Source: Gammaproteobacteria bacterium (GTDB taxonomy: Bacteria > Pseudomonadota > Gammaproteobacteria > Steroidobacterales > Woeseiaceae). Taken from it: a stretch of 64,000 nt of DNA. Numbering within the stretch: the stretch's first letter is position 1; every line of letters starts with the position of its first letter. Below the pieces are notes generated by a model. The model ran no database searches. It saw only the letters and a program-made list of their open reading frames with translations, and was not told the origin of the DNA. Shown piece after piece: positions 8,920 to 18,794 of the stretch. Location of the stretch: NCBI GenBank assembly GCA_024640305.1, contig JAHEFG010000001.1, forward strand, positions 55,843 to 119,842, in the 5' to 3' direction. The translations under genes were made by a program, and so were the position numbers.

Positions 8920-10467
8920 ATGTTGACGGTGCGACGAGCGCTTATCAGCGTGTCCGATAAGCGTGGGCTAGTTCCCTTTGTGTCCGGTCTGGCCGACCTG
9001 GGCGTCGAAATTATTTCAACCGGTGGCACCTGCCGCGCGCTGCGTGAGGCGGGCATCGAGGTTATCGAAGTTGCGCAAAAGACAGGCTTCCCGGAGATTA
9101 TGGATGGGCGTGTGAAAACGCTGCATCCGACCATTCACGGTGGGCTACTGGGTCGCCGCGGCACCGACGAAGGTGTGATGGCCGAACATGGCATTGAGCC
9201 CATCGATCTGCTGGCCGTTAACCTGTACCCGTTTGAACAGACTATCGCTCGCGCGGACGCAACGATTGATGACGCTATCGAGAACATCGATATTGGTGGC
9301 CCGGCGATGATTCGCGCTGCATCCAAGAACCACGACGGCGTCGCCGTTGTTGTCGACCCGGATGACTATGAGGGCGTACTCGAGGCGCTGCAGAAGAACG
9401 AGCTGTCGCTCGAGAGTCGTCGGCGCCTGGCAGCCAAAGCCTATGCCCATACCGCCAGCTACGACACGGCGATCACAAAATATCTCTCGAAGTCGCTCAA
9501 CGACAAGCCGCTAGGCGATCGGATCCTGTACGCAGGAAATCTTGTACAAAGAATGCGTTACGGTGAAAACCCGCACCAGGAAGCGGCGTTTTATATCGAC
9601 CAGCAGGCGCCGAATGGCTCGCTCGCGACTGCCGAACAGCTGCAGGGCAAAGCGCTGTCATATAACAACATTGCAGACAGTGACGCAGCGCTTGAGTGCG
9701 TCAAACAATTTGCGAACCCGGCGTGCGTCATCGTGAAGCACGCCAACCCCTGCGGGGTGGCTGTTGCTGAGGACATTCTTGCGGCTTACGAAAAAGCCTT
9801 CCAGACAGACCCGACATCGGCCTTCGGCGGCATTATTGCGTTCAACCGTCCGCTGGATACGGCCACCGCAAAGGCCATAATCGATCGCCAGTTTGTCGAA
9901 GTTATTGTGGCGCCAGGTATCGACGACGATGCGGCCACCGTGCTCGCTGAAAAGAAGAATGTCCGCGTACTTAAGACTGGCAAGTTGGTCGAGTCTGTCA
10001 GTAGTTTCGACTTCAAAAAGGTATCCGGCGGGCTGCTCGTACAAAATACTGACATGGGCCGAATTACCGCCGATGATCTCAAGGTCGTTACCGAGAAACC
10101 GCCTACGCCGAAGCAGATCGAAGACATGTTATTTGCCTGGACAGTAGTTAAGTACGTAAAGTCGAACGCGATCATATTTTGTAAGGATCACATGACCATT
10201 GGCGTCGGTGCAGGCCAGATGAGTCGTGTCTACAGCACGAAAATTGCCGCAATCAAAGCTGCCGATGAGGGGCTCGACGTCACGGGCTCGGTAATGGCAT
10301 CGGACGCGTTCTTCCCGTTTCGCGACGGCATCGATGCGGCGGCAGAAACCGGTATTGCTGCGATCATTCAGCCGGGTGGTTCAATGCGTGACGATGAGGT
10401 TATTCAGGCGGCAAACGAGCATGGCCTGGCGATGGTATTCACGGGTATGCGACACTTCCGACACTGA
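8920..10467 (+). CDS. purH: Bifunctional AICAR formyltransferase / IMP cyclohydrolase
   Basis: A 515-residue protein of standard PurH length that catalyses the last two steps of IMP synthesis. The N-terminal IMP cyclohydrolase (MGS-like) domain begins [16 protein letters not shown] and contains [11 protein letters not shown] and GRVKTLHP. The C-terminal AICAR transformylase contains [13 protein letters not shown], the catalytic KHANPCGVA and a final [11 protein letters not shown]. An AGGTGA ribosome site lies 4 nt before the ATG at 8920; a TTG codon just upstream is ignored. Directly followed by purD. Confidence 0.97.
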   Translation: MLTVRRALISVSDKRGLVPFVSGLADLGVEIISTGGTCRALREAGIEVIEVAQKTGFPEIMDGRVKTLHPTIHGGLLGRRGTDEGVMAEHGIEPIDLLAVNLYPFEQTIARADATIDDAIENIDIGGPAMIRAASKNHDGVAVVVDPDDYEGVLEALQKNELSLESRRRLAAKAYAHTASYDTAITKYLSKSLNDKPLGDRILYAGNLVQRMRYGENPHQEAAFYIDQQAPNGSLATAEQLQGKALSYNNIADSDAALECVKQFANPACVIVKHANPCGVAVAEDILAAYEKAFQTDPTSAFGGIIAFNRPLDTATAKAIIDRQFVEVIVAPGIDDDAATVLAEKKNVRVLKTGKLVESVSSFDFKKVSGGLLVQNTDMGRITADDLKVVTEKPPTPKQIEDMLFAWTVVKYVKSNAIIFCKDHMTIGVGAGQMSRVYSTKIAAIKAADEGLDVTGSVMASDAFFPFRDGIDAAAETGIAAIIQPGGSMRDDEVIQAANEHGLAMVFTGMRHFRH

Positions 10468-10481
10468 GGTTACGTGAACAC

Positions 10482-11768
10482 ATGAAAATCCTGGTCATTG
10501 GCAGCGGCGGTCGCGAACATGCATTGGCCTGGAAGTGCGCCCAATCCCCGGATGTTGACGAGGTGCTTGTCGCTCCCGGCAACGCGGGCTCAGCCAGCGA
10601 ACCCGGTGTTCGCAACGTTGCTGTTTCCTCAGACGACATCGATAGCCTCGTCGCACTGGCCAGCGCAGAAAATATTGCGCTAACGATCGTCGGCCCCGAA
10701 GCTCCGCTCGTCGTCGGCATAGTCGATACCTTTACGGAAGCTGGTCTGCCCTGTTTCGGCCCAAGCGCCGCGGCTGCCCGGCTAGAGGGTTCGAAGGTCT
10801 TCACCAAGGAATTCCTTGCACGCCACAATATTCCGACCGCTGAGTACCAGAGCTTTAGCGAGCTAGAGGCGGCTTTAGCCTACATCCGTGATCAGGGCGC
10901 ACCAATTGTGATCAAGGCCGATGGCCTTGCCGCCGGCAAGGGCGTGATTGTCGCTATGACATTGGAAGAAGCTGAAGCAGCAGCGACTGACATGCTCTCA
11001 GGTGGGCGCTTCGGCGATGCCGGCGCGCGGATCGTTGTAGAAGAATTCCTGGCCGGTGAGGAAGCGAGTTTCATCGTGATAACCGACGGCAAAAACATCT
11101 TGCCGCTGGCCACATCGCAAGACCACAAAGCGCGTGATGAGGGAGACGTTGGCCCTAACACAGGTGGCATGGGCGCATACTCTCCGGCACCAGTGGTAAC
11201 ACCGGAAATAGAGCGGAGGATCATGGATCTCGTAATTCGGCCGACGCTCGACGGCATGAGGAAGGATGGCAATAACTACACGGGTTTCCTCTATGCCGGC
11301 CTGATGATCATGGCTGACGGCATGCCCAAAGTCATCGAATACAATTGCCGCATGGGAGATCCGGAAACCCAGCCGATCATGATGCGTATGCGATCCGACC
11401 TGGTCGCGATCTGCAACGCGACACTCAACGGTACGCTCGGCGAACAACAGGCGGAGTGGGACTCGCGTGCGTCGCTCGGCGTCGTACTGGCCGCCGGCGG
11501 CTATCCGGAGGCCTACGCCAAAGGCGATATTATTGCCGGACTTGGCATCGCTGACAGTGAAACTCAAAAAGTTTTTCATGCTGGCACCGCACACAGCGGT
11601 GCCGATGTCGCAACAAGCGGTGGTCGTGTGCTGTGCGTCGTAGGTCTTGGTGACACAGTAGGCGCGGCAGCGACACAAGCATACGACGCCGTAGACAAGA
11701 TCTCGTGGCGCAACGTCTACTACCGTCGCGATATAGGGCACCGCGCAATCGCGCGCGAGAAGAACTGA
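10482..11768 (+). CDS. purD: Phosphoribosylamine-glycine ligase (GAR synthetase)
   Basis: A 428-residue ATP-grasp enzyme joining glycine to phosphoribosylamine in purine synthesis. It begins MKILVIGSGGREHALAWK, the PurD N-domain nucleotide-fold signature. ATP-grasp elements include KADGLAAGKGV and the family signature EYNCRMGDPETQP. Length and motif order are normal. Separated by 14 nt from purH, it is in the same transcription unit; moeA begins 7 nt later, an unusual neighbour for a purine gene. Confidence 0.97.
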   Translation: MKILVIGSGGREHALAWKCAQSPDVDEVLVAPGNAGSASEPGVRNVAVSSDDIDSLVALASAENIALTIVGPEAPLVVGIVDTFTEAGLPCFGPSAAAARLEGSKVFTKEFLARHNIPTAEYQSFSELEAALAYIRDQGAPIVIKADGLAAGKGVIVAMTLEEAEAAATDMLSGGRFGDAGARIVVEEFLAGEEASFIVITDGKNILPLATSQDHKARDEGDVGPNTGGMGAYSPAPVVTPEIERRIMDLVIRPTLDGMRKDGNNYTGFLYAGLMIMADGMPKVIEYNCRMGDPETQPIMMRMRSDLVAICNATLNGTLGEQQAEWDSRASLGVVLAAGGYPEAYAKGDIIAGLGIADSETQKVFHAGTAHSGADVATSGGRVLCVVGLGDTVGAAATQAYDAVDKISWRNVYYRRDIGHRAIAREKN

Positions 11769-11775
11769 TACACAT

Positions 11776-12972
11776 ATGCTAACCACGGCGGCAGCGCGCA
11801 AAGCGATTCTGGACGCTATGCCGGCCTACGAAAAGAAATCTGTCGCTGTCGCGGCGTCCATCGGCAAAGTCTTGCGACAGAGCGTCGTAGCGGAGCGCGA
11901 CCAGCCACCTTTCGACCGAGTGATGATGGATGGCATCGCTATCTCGTACGCGGACGTCAAAAAGCATACGCGAGAATTTCCGATCCAGGCGACACAGGCT
12001 GCTGGCGACAAACAAACTGCACTCGAGGCCGGTAAGGCCATAGAAATCATGACAGGTGCATCGTTGCCCAACGGCGCCGACTGCATCGTGCCGGTTGAGA
12101 GAATCTCGAAAAACAATGACATCGCGGCGCTTGAAGCAGGCTACGAAGCAGAACAGCACCAGTTTATTCATCCACGTGGCTCGGATCACCGTGAAGGCAC
12201 CGAGCTGCTGAGTCCGGGGAAACGCATTTCTCCCATGGACATCGCGATCATCAATTCCTGCGGCCTGACGCAGGTCGACACAAGTACAGCGCCGACGATT
12301 CGCGTAATTTCGACCGGTAATGAACTCATAGCAGCAGGTAAACCAGTAGAGCCACACCAGATCCGGATGTCGAATGGCCCGGCAGTAATAGCAATGCTGC
12401 AGCAACACGGCTACCACGATTGCGAGCACGACCATATCGTTGATGAGCTCGACTTGCTCCGCGAGAGAATCGGTGGGCACCTCGAGAAAGCGGACGTACT
12501 GGTTCTGAGCGGCGGCGTATCCATGGGCAAGGCCGACTATATTCCGCAGGTGCTCGGCGAACTTGGCGTTGAGGTAGTGTTCCACAAAATCAGCCAGCGA
12601 CCGGGCAAGCCAATGTGGTTTGGAGTTGGCGAAAAAGGCCAGGCAGTGTTTGCCCTACCGGGAAACCCGGTTTCTACATTGGTCTGTTGCCGGCAGTACG
12701 TCGTACCGGCACTCAATGCGGCATCGGGTCAACACGAGCACGCCCCCGAGTTTGCCTCACTTGCCCAGGCCTTCACATTCAAGCCGCAACTAACCTGCTT
12801 CCTGCCGGTGCGACTGATTTCGAGCGTCGGCGGGCCGCTATTGGCGATGCCCGTGCATACAAATACGTCGGGTGACTTTGCATCATTAACGGGTACAGAT
12901 GGCTACATTGAATTACCATTGGAAGAAGAATACTTCTCAGCCGGCACTGCGGCGCGTCTGCATCGCTGGTAG
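11776..12972 (+). CDS. moeA: Molybdopterin molybdenumtransferase MoeA
   Basis: A 398-residue MoeA that inserts molybdate into adenylylated molybdopterin. The N-terminal region has the DRVMMDGIAI segment (MoeA 'PxxxxSxMDGYA'-type motif), then the central mogA-like domain with ISTGNEL and LSGGVSMGKADYIPQVL, a HKISQRPGKPMWFG loop, FALPGNPVSTLVC, and a small C-terminal domain. All catalytic-domain motifs look intact. It follows purD by 7 nt and is probably co-transcribed. The only evident molybdoenzyme in the window is the formate dehydrogenase near the right end, whose cofactor this protein would help make. Confidence 0.93.
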   Translation: MLTTAAARKAILDAMPAYEKKSVAVAASIGKVLRQSVVAERDQPPFDRVMMDGIAISYADVKKHTREFPIQATQAAGDKQTALEAGKAIEIMTGASLPNGADCIVPVERISKNNDIAALEAGYEAEQHQFIHPRGSDHREGTELLSPGKRISPMDIAIINSCGLTQVDTSTAPTIRVISTGNELIAAGKPVEPHQIRMSNGPAVIAMLQQHGYHDCEHDHIVDELDLLRERIGGHLEKADVLVLSGGVSMGKADYIPQVLGELGVEVVFHKISQRPGKPMWFGVGEKGQAVFALPGNPVSTLVCCRQYVVPALNAASGQHEHAPEFASLAQAFTFKPQLTCFLPVRLISSVGGPLLAMPVHTNTSGDFASLTGTDGYIELPLEEEYFSAGTAARLHRW

Positions 12973-13098
12973 CCTGGCCAGTCAAGCAGATCCGAAAAGA
13001 GGCGCTGCGGCGGAAACAGTCATGGTCCTCGGCACACTTGACTGGGCGAGTGCAGCTGGATTTCTCCCTGCGGCTTTTGAAGAGGTTGGCTTATAAAT

Positions 13099-13641
13099 AT
13101 GAGTGAATTTGAATATCTCGCAGTCTTCATCTCGATAATTTTCGGCATCAGCGTCACGCACATTCTCGCCGGAGCGATTCGCTCGATTTATCGTGGCGAG
13201 AGGGATCAGACGCATTTTGTTCTGACCGCATTCTTCTTTCTCGTACTCATCCTCAATTGGTGGACTGGGTTCTCCTGGCGCGATCAGGGAGTGTGGAGTT
13301 TTGATCTGTTCCTGATCATCGTGCTTTGGTCCGTGACCCACTACCTCGCGGCGATTACGCTTTACCCGCCCCAATCCGCAGGAATAGAACAGCCTTTTGA
13401 GTATCGTCGTAACTGGTTCCTCTGGGCATTTATCGGCGTTGCGTCAACAGACATAATGCAAACGGCTGCACGGGGCGACCTGTTTACACCCTGGTATTAC
13501 CTGGTATTCGTTCTTCATTATATCGCCGTCAGCTTACTTGCTATCTTCGTCAACAAATCCAACTTTCATCGCTGGATGTCCTGGTATTTGTTCCTGTCCA
13601 CGGCAACGTGGTCGCTCCTGGTTCGGCGCTTCCTGGCTTGA
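13099..13641 (+). CDS. Small integral membrane protein of unknown function
   Basis: A 180-residue hydrophobic protein with about five or six predicted membrane helices (roughly residues 5-27, 41-58, 68-88, 108-124, 133-150, 158-176). I do not recognise a named family. Trp and His are frequent at helix ends, and there is an S-V-T-H motif early (SVTHILAGAIRS) and again later (SVTHYLAAI), suggesting an internal repeat of two related halves. No strong ribosome site is seen except AAGAGG about 16 nt upstream. It stands alone between moeA and an aminopeptidase gene. Confidence 0.75.
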   Translation: MSEFEYLAVFISIIFGISVTHILAGAIRSIYRGERDQTHFVLTAFFFLVLILNWWTGFSWRDQGVWSFDLFLIIVLWSVTHYLAAITLYPPQSAGIEQPFEYRRNWFLWAFIGVASTDIMQTAARGDLFTPWYYLVFVLHYIAVSLLAIFVNKSNFHRWMSWYLFLSTATWSLLVRRFLA

Positions 13642-13681
13642 TCTGTGGCCGACTGACACTAACTTTCCTGACTGTATTTCC

Positions 13682-15616
13682 ATGACCCGAAAAATTAAAG
13701 TTTGTACTTTGATCGCGTTTTCACTGGCGAGCATATCCTGCACGCAATCGGAGGCACCCGGCTCGGACAAGTCAGCAGCGCCCACCGTAACGGACACGCG
13801 CTCGCACGACTATTTTTCCTTCGCTAACACTGACCAGTTTGTTACGCAACACCTGGGCCTCGACCTCGTCGTCGACTTTGAGAATGAGGCGCTACATGGA
13901 AGCGCAACATTGCAGATGCGAAGAATCGGAAGCGATGCGACTGAGATCATCCTGGACACTCGTGATATCACAATTGAGTCGGTCAGCTTCGTTCAGACTA
14001 CAGGCGAGATGTTGACAGCCGAGCATCGATTTGGCGAGACACACAGGGTCATGGGCACCCCGTTGTTCGTCGAAATGCCGGCGGATATCCGAAATGATGA
14101 AGAACTCACGTTGCGAATCAACTACCGTACGAGCCCGGAATCCACCGCATTGCAGTGGCTGCCGGCGGAACTGACCGCCGGGCTTGAACACCCGTTCCTG
14201 TTCTCCCAATCTCAGGCTATTCATGCACGCAGCTGGATTCCATTGCAAGACACACCGGCGGTTCGCATCAAATACACAGCGACAATACACACACCGCCCG
14301 AACTCCTTGCCGTGATGAGCGCAGACAACGATCCTGACGCGGCGCGAGACGGTAAGTACGAGTTTGAAATGCCGCAACCTATTCCTTCGTACTTGCTCGC
14401 AATCGCCGTCGGCAATATTTACTTCGCACCGATTGGTGAGGACACGGGCGTCTATTCCGAACCGGAGTTGCTGGAAGCTTCTGCCTTCGAGTTTGCCGAT
14501 ACCCAGACCATGCTGGAAACGGCGGAGGCCATGTTCGGCCCTTACCAGTGGGGTCGCTATGACCTGCTGATCCTGCCGCCCAGCTTTCCTTTTGGCGGCA
14601 TGGAGAACCCACGACTCTCGTTCCTGACACCCAGCCTGCTCGCCGGCGATCGCAGCCTGGTGTCAGTAGTTGCACACGAACTTGCTCACTCCTGGTCAGG
14701 AAACCTGGTAACCAACGCCACGTGGCGTGACGGTTGGCTGAATGAAGGCTGGACCAGCTATCTCGAGCATCGTCTTATGCAGGTCATCTACGGCGAGGCT
14801 CGGGCCGATGAAGAAAACCTCCTGAGCTACCGCGAATTACTGCTAGATTTCGAGACTATCAACCCCGCGATGCAGGCTCTGGCGCCAACCTTTGAGCACG
14901 GTAACCCGGACGACTTTCAGGGGGTCATCCATTATCACAAGGGCAATCTCTTCCTGCAGTATCTTGAGCACACGTTTGGCCGCGACGTCTTCGATGCGTT
15001 CATTGGCGATTACTTTAGTGACTTCGCGTTTGGCACAATTAACTCGGAGCAATTTCTCGACTACCTCGATGAGAATCTTCTTTCAGCATACCCCGACAAG
15101 GTTAGCCGCGAGCAAGTGAAGCAGTGGCTATATGCGCCGGGCTTACCCGACAATGCGCTAATACCCACATCGAAAAACCTCGATACGGCTGCCGAGATGG
15201 CGGCTCTCTGGTCCAGGGGTGAGATCGACATTGCCGACGTGCCGTCGTCTGACTGGAGCCCACAGGCCATTCGATACTTTATCAACAGCCTGGATGGCGA
15301 CTTGTCAACCGAGAGACTCAGTGAACTCGATAGGGCACTCGGCCTTAGTGATACCAGTAACGCCGAAATTGGCCGAACCTGGTTTATCCAGGTCGCGCAG
15401 CGGCAGCATCGCCCGGCCTATGAGAAACTTGAACAGCATTTGCGACGCTATGGCCGGACACGGCTGGTAAGACCCGTCTATGTCGCGCTGGCCAGGAACG
15501 GATCGGACTTTGAGCTTGCCAGGGAACTGTTTGCAGAAACACGAGCGATTTATCATCCACTTACCAACATCAGCATCGAGTCGTCATTCAGGCTTCTGGA
15601 AGAAGCCGGGCAATGA
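13682..15616 (+). CDS. M1 family metallo-aminopeptidase, lipoprotein (LTA4-hydrolase-like)
   Basis: A 644-residue protein. The N-terminal signal ends in a lipobox-like LASISC, so it is probably an exported, membrane-anchored lipoprotein. The exopeptidase motif is GGMENPR, and the zinc site is H332-E-L-A-H336 with E355 in LNEGW, the full gluzincin signature. The C-terminal helical domain (PVYVALARN...FAETRAIYHPLTN) resembles the leukotriene-A4-hydrolase/cold-active aminopeptidase branch. The frame is open upstream to 13538, but that part overlaps the previous gene; ATG 13682 gives a proper signal peptide. Likely role: trimming N-terminal residues from peptides outside the cytoplasm. Confidence 0.92.
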   Translation: MTRKIKVCTLIAFSLASISCTQSEAPGSDKSAAPTVTDTRSHDYFSFANTDQFVTQHLGLDLVVDFENEALHGSATLQMRRIGSDATEIILDTRDITIESVSFVQTTGEMLTAEHRFGETHRVMGTPLFVEMPADIRNDEELTLRINYRTSPESTALQWLPAELTAGLEHPFLFSQSQAIHARSWIPLQDTPAVRIKYTATIHTPPELLAVMSADNDPDAARDGKYEFEMPQPIPSYLLAIAVGNIYFAPIGEDTGVYSEPELLEASAFEFADTQTMLETAEAMFGPYQWGRYDLLILPPSFPFGGMENPRLSFLTPSLLAGDRSLVSVVAHELAHSWSGNLVTNATWRDGWLNEGWTSYLEHRLMQVIYGEARADEENLLSYRELLLDFETINPAMQALAPTFEHGNPDDFQGVIHYHKGNLFLQYLEHTFGRDVFDAFIGDYFSDFAFGTINSEQFLDYLDENLLSAYPDKVSREQVKQWLYAPGLPDNALIPTSKNLDTAAEMAALWSRGEIDIADVPSSDWSPQAIRYFINSLDGDLSTERLSELDRALGLSDTSNAEIGRTWFIQVAQRQHRPAYEKLEQHLRRYGRTRLVRPVYVALARNGSDFELARELFAETRAIYHPLTNISIESSFRLLEEAGQ

Positions 15617-15644
15617 TCGAAACGCGGCCAACGGCGTAGGCGCG

Positions 15645-16010
15645 ATGGATCTTAACCAGATCACGGTTCCCTGCACGGATTACTACCTGTCCGTTGAGTT
15701 TTACAAAAAACTGGGGCTTCGCCAAATCGTGCACAGTCCACCGCGATATGCACGATTTGAGACCGACGCAGGGACTACGCTTTCGCTCCACAACGGCACG
15801 GCTGAAACATCCGCCGTAGTTATCTACTTCGAAGTAGAAAATGTCGATACGGAAGTTGCACGCCTGAAAGCAAACGACATCGAATTTGAGTCAGCGCCAG
15901 TCGACCAGGAGTGGCTGTGGCGAGAGGCTTACCTCCGCGATCCTGCCGGCAACAGGATTTGCATCTATCATGGCGGTGAAAATCGCCGTTTTCCCGCCTG
16001 GAGAATTTGA
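15645..16010 (+). CDS. VOC (glyoxalase/dioxygenase) family protein
   Basis: A 121-residue single-chain VOC protein with two beta-alpha-beta-beta-beta modules. It begins MDLNQITVPCTDYYLSVEFYKKLGL, has a central YFEVENVDTEVARLKAND segment, and ends with YLRDPAGNRICIYH, where the glutamate expected as a C-terminal metal ligand is replaced by C/Y. Metal binding is therefore uncertain. ATG 15645 is chosen because earlier codons overlap the aminopeptidase gene. Substrate unknown; could be a hydrolase, isomerase or binding protein. Confidence 0.8.
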   Translation: MDLNQITVPCTDYYLSVEFYKKLGLRQIVHSPPRYARFETDAGTTLSLHNGTAETSAVVIYFEVENVDTEVARLKANDIEFESAPVDQEWLWREAYLRDPAGNRICIYHGGENRRFPAWRI

Positions 16011-16062
16011 TCGCCCCCCGATTTATACTATTCTCTTTGTTGTAGCTGCGTCTGGTTGTGAA

Positions 16063-16431
16063 ATGTACAACAAGCTGGAAGTAACATTTGAGGGCGACCA
16101 TGTCCGCGTTATCGCCGATGGCGATAAGGATTATCATTACATGGAGAAGTTGTGGCGAGACGTTACGGCGCAATGCGAGCTAAATAACTGCTACAACGTA
16201 TTGGGTATCGCCAAAACCACAACCCCGGTGGAGGCCGTAGAAGGATACGAACTCCCGGCACTTTTCCAGGAGCTTAACGTAGACCAGAGATACAGGATCG
16301 CATGGGTGGAGTTGAACGAGGATGCGCAGGATATGCTGTCGTTTGTGCAAACGGTATTAGCAAATCGCGGTCTGCCCGGCTTGTTGTTTGACACAGAAGA
16401 AGAGGCTCGTGAGTGGCTGCTTGGCAGCTAA
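16063..16431 (+). CDS. SpoIIAA/STAS-like small protein
   Basis: A 122-residue soluble acidic protein. The alternating strand/helix pattern and the ending FDTEEEAREWLLGS resemble the SpoIIAA-like (STAS-fold) family, whose members usually end in an A-x-x-WL helix. The upstream frame is open to 15886, but that would overlap the VOC gene; ATG 16063 starts MYNKLEVTFEGD. Its stop is one base away from the stop of the convergent TonB receptor gene, with no terminator between. Function unknown. Confidence 0.65.
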   Translation: MYNKLEVTFEGDHVRVIADGDKDYHYMEKLWRDVTAQCELNNCYNVLGIAKTTTPVEAVEGYELPALFQELNVDQRYRIAWVELNEDAQDMLSFVQTVLANRGLPGLLFDTEEEAREWLLGS

Positions 16432-16432
16432 T

Positions 16433-18757
16433 TCAGAACTCCCACAAGACGCCGACCGCAGGCAGCAACGGCATCCAGTAATCGACTCCGCGTTCGAGTA
16501 CATCTTCGCCCGTAACCTCGTCTTCTTCCAGGTCCCAGTCAAGACAACACTCGTTGCTGCGATTGCCCAAATTACTCACTTCAAGGAAAGCCATTAACGA
16601 GCCCCGCCGCAGCTTCCATTTGCGGCTGACCCGGAGATCCAGGCTCCCGAACGAACGCAGCCGCTCGACATTTCTCGGGCCCGCGACCACCACAAAATTC
16701 GGCTCACCCTCGTCATCAACCCCATCTTCAATCAATGACAAGCTCGATGTCGGCCAGCCTGTATGGGCGCTGGCGGCGAGCGCTATATCCCAGTTCCGGT
16801 TTGACCAGGCCAACCCACCCTGGAAGGCGTGCCGCTGGTCCCAACTGCGTAACTCATCAATTCCATCGATTCGATCGGTGGTTTCAGCCAACGTGTATGA
16901 CGCCCACCACGTAAATGGCCCGTTTGATCGGTCAATTGAGACTTCAAGACCCTGCGATGTTGCGCTCGTTGGATCCAGGCGTACACGATCCGGCTGAATC
17001 TCGGGAATCAGCCCCATTGGATCAAACAGGTTTTCGAAACGCGGTCGAACCTGGTGCATGTCTTTCTTGAACAGTTCAACTCGCAACGAATACTTATCTC
17101 GAAACAGGTGACGAACACCGGCGATCATGTGGTCTGCGCGTTGCGCTGGCCAGAAGTTGGTGATGCCGTCTTCTATTTGCAGGTCATTAATGCCCTGCGA
17201 CTGGTGGTATCGACCCCAGCTCAAACGCAGCTCGGTCTTCGGTCCCAGCGCATGCATGAAATTTATTCGCGGGCTAAGTTGCGAGTCCGACGCCAGGTCC
17301 GTGTAGGTCTGGTCGTCCCAGCGCAGGCCCCATTCCAACGCAGACTTGGGTGACACCCTCCATCGATCTGCGAAATAAAAAGAATAGCTACTGCCTCGCG
17401 GCTCCGCCGTTGCGGCGAAACTCGACGACTCGGGCTGATCTTCGAACAGCGCCGGCAAACCGAAAAACTCCACACTGTTCGCGTAATCGTATTGTGCCTT
17501 CAAGTAGGTCGCCTCAATGCCCCATTGCACAAGGTGAGCCTGCGACGAATTCCAGATCCAGTCCTGGCGAAAGCTGAACTGCTCGACTTTCCTGTCATCA
17601 TTTACGGCGGCCACAAGCTTTTCTTCATCGCCGAGCGAACCGAATCGAGTATTCTCGAAAGAGACTCCAGAGAGCACGACTTTGCTGGTCAGCTCATCGG
17701 ACCACCGATTGTCGAGCCCCACCCAGAATTGCGCATTGTGCGTATTGCTTACGACTCTCTCCAGCTCTGACGGTTCTGATTCAAGAATGACTTCAACATT
17801 GTCATTGGCGAATAACCCGTTAAAAGACAGCGTGGCGTTGGGCGAAATATCAAAACTGTATTCACCAAAAACATCGAAATAGGATGGTTTGCCGTACTCC
17901 GAGTCAATAACGAGATCCAGATTGCCCCTGCGAGCGGAGAACAGCCAGTTGCGATCAGCATCGTTGCCCGCGGTTAGAAAAGAAGAATTGAAAACACTCA
18001 ATCCGATTTCGGTGTGACGCGGCTGCATTGACTCCAGCGATTCCATCAGGACCAGACCACTCATGCGGTCGCCGAAGCGCACTGGGAACCCCCCGGTGTA
18101 TACCTCGACGCCTTCTATCGCCCGCGAATCAATTGCGCTGAAAATACTCTGATAGTCGCGGATGTGAAACGGATCAAACAACCCATGGCCATTCAACATG
18201 ATGCCGATCTCGCTTTCCTCTCCACCACGAAAATGAGTTTTCGCGGAGGCGCCGCTCGCGGCGGCTCCGGGGAGGCGCTGTATGATACGCATCGGATCCT
18301 CGCCCATGTCTGGCATATTCTGAATCGTGCGCTGATCCAGGGAGAATCGTGATGCCGACAGGTCACTATAAATTTCGTAGCGACTCGCGGATATAACGAC
18401 TGTCTCTAGCTCGGGTGTCGCGGCGCCCGCGGTGGCAGGAGGCGCGTTCGCCGCAGCCTTTTGGGCACGGTTATCTGCACGCACCACCAGGTGCACACCA
18501 GAGTCAGAGCGAATCATCAAACCATGTGGCCGCAGAATATCCTTGACGATGCCGAGGGGGTCCGTGGCCTCGGGTTCGGCCAGGACAATGAGATCCGAGG
18601 AAACGAGGTTCGTGCTATAGGCGAAGGGTTGCCCCGAAGCTCGAAATTCGTCAATGACGTCAGCAACTTGCCGGCCGGTATAAGGCCCATTGCCGCCTTC
18701 GGCGGCCAGGCCGGCCACCGGCAACAACAAAATCAATATCGTAAACGTCCGCAACAT
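16433..18757 (-). CDS. TonB-dependent outer membrane receptor with STN signalling domain
   Basis: A 774-residue outer membrane protein. A signal peptide (MLRTFTILILLLPVAGLAA) is followed by an STN domain (about 25-95), the periplasmic signalling module of transducing receptors. After an Ala-rich linker comes the plug (VVISASRYEI as TonB-box-like segment, NMPDMGEDPMRIIQRLPG, HFRGGEESEIGIMLNG) and then a beta-barrel ending in VGVLWEF with a terminal Phe. It lies downstream of fecR- and ECF-sigma-like genes (37 nt gap), so the receptor probably signals occupancy through FecR to the sigma factor. The substrate (siderophore, glycan or other) cannot be told. Confidence 0.88.
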   Translation of the reverse strand: MLRTFTILILLLPVAGLAAEGGNGPYTGRQVADVIDEFRASGQPFAYSTNLVSSDLIVLAEPEATDPLGIVKDILRPHGLMIRSDSGVHLVVRADNRAQKAAANAPPATAGAATPELETVVISASRYEIYSDLSASRFSLDQRTIQNMPDMGEDPMRIIQRLPGAAASGASAKTHFRGGEESEIGIMLNGHGLFDPFHIRDYQSIFSAIDSRAIEGVEVYTGGFPVRFGDRMSGLVLMESLESMQPRHTEIGLSVFNSSFLTAGNDADRNWLFSARRGNLDLVIDSEYGKPSYFDVFGEYSFDISPNATLSFNGLFANDNVEVILESEPSELERVVSNTHNAQFWVGLDNRWSDELTSKVVLSGVSFENTRFGSLGDEEKLVAAVNDDRKVEQFSFRQDWIWNSSQAHLVQWGIEATYLKAQYDYANSVEFFGLPALFEDQPESSSFAATAEPRGSSYSFYFADRWRVSPKSALEWGLRWDDQTYTDLASDSQLSPRINFMHALGPKTELRLSWGRYHQSQGINDLQIEDGITNFWPAQRADHMIAGVRHLFRDKYSLRVELFKKDMHQVRPRFENLFDPMGLIPEIQPDRVRLDPTSATSQGLEVSIDRSNGPFTWWASYTLAETTDRIDGIDELRSWDQRHAFQGGLAWSNRNWDIALAASAHTGWPTSSLSLIEDGVDDEGEPNFVVVAGPRNVERLRSFGSLDLRVSRKWKLRRGSLMAFLEVSNLGNRSNECCLDWDLEEDEVTGEDVLERGVDYWMPLLPAVGVLWEF

Positions 18758-18794
18758 AAGTTGATTTCTCCGCCCCTGGCGGGAACATCAAACT

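Noticed and set aside
11779..12585. Minus-strand frame of 268 codons over moeA
   Set aside because: Antisense shadow of the conserved moeA gene.
12978..13045. Perfect 9-bp inverted repeat CCAGTCAAG/CTTGACTGG after moeA
   Set aside because: The arms are 50 nt apart with no T-run, so it is neither a terminator nor a clear operator; may be chance.
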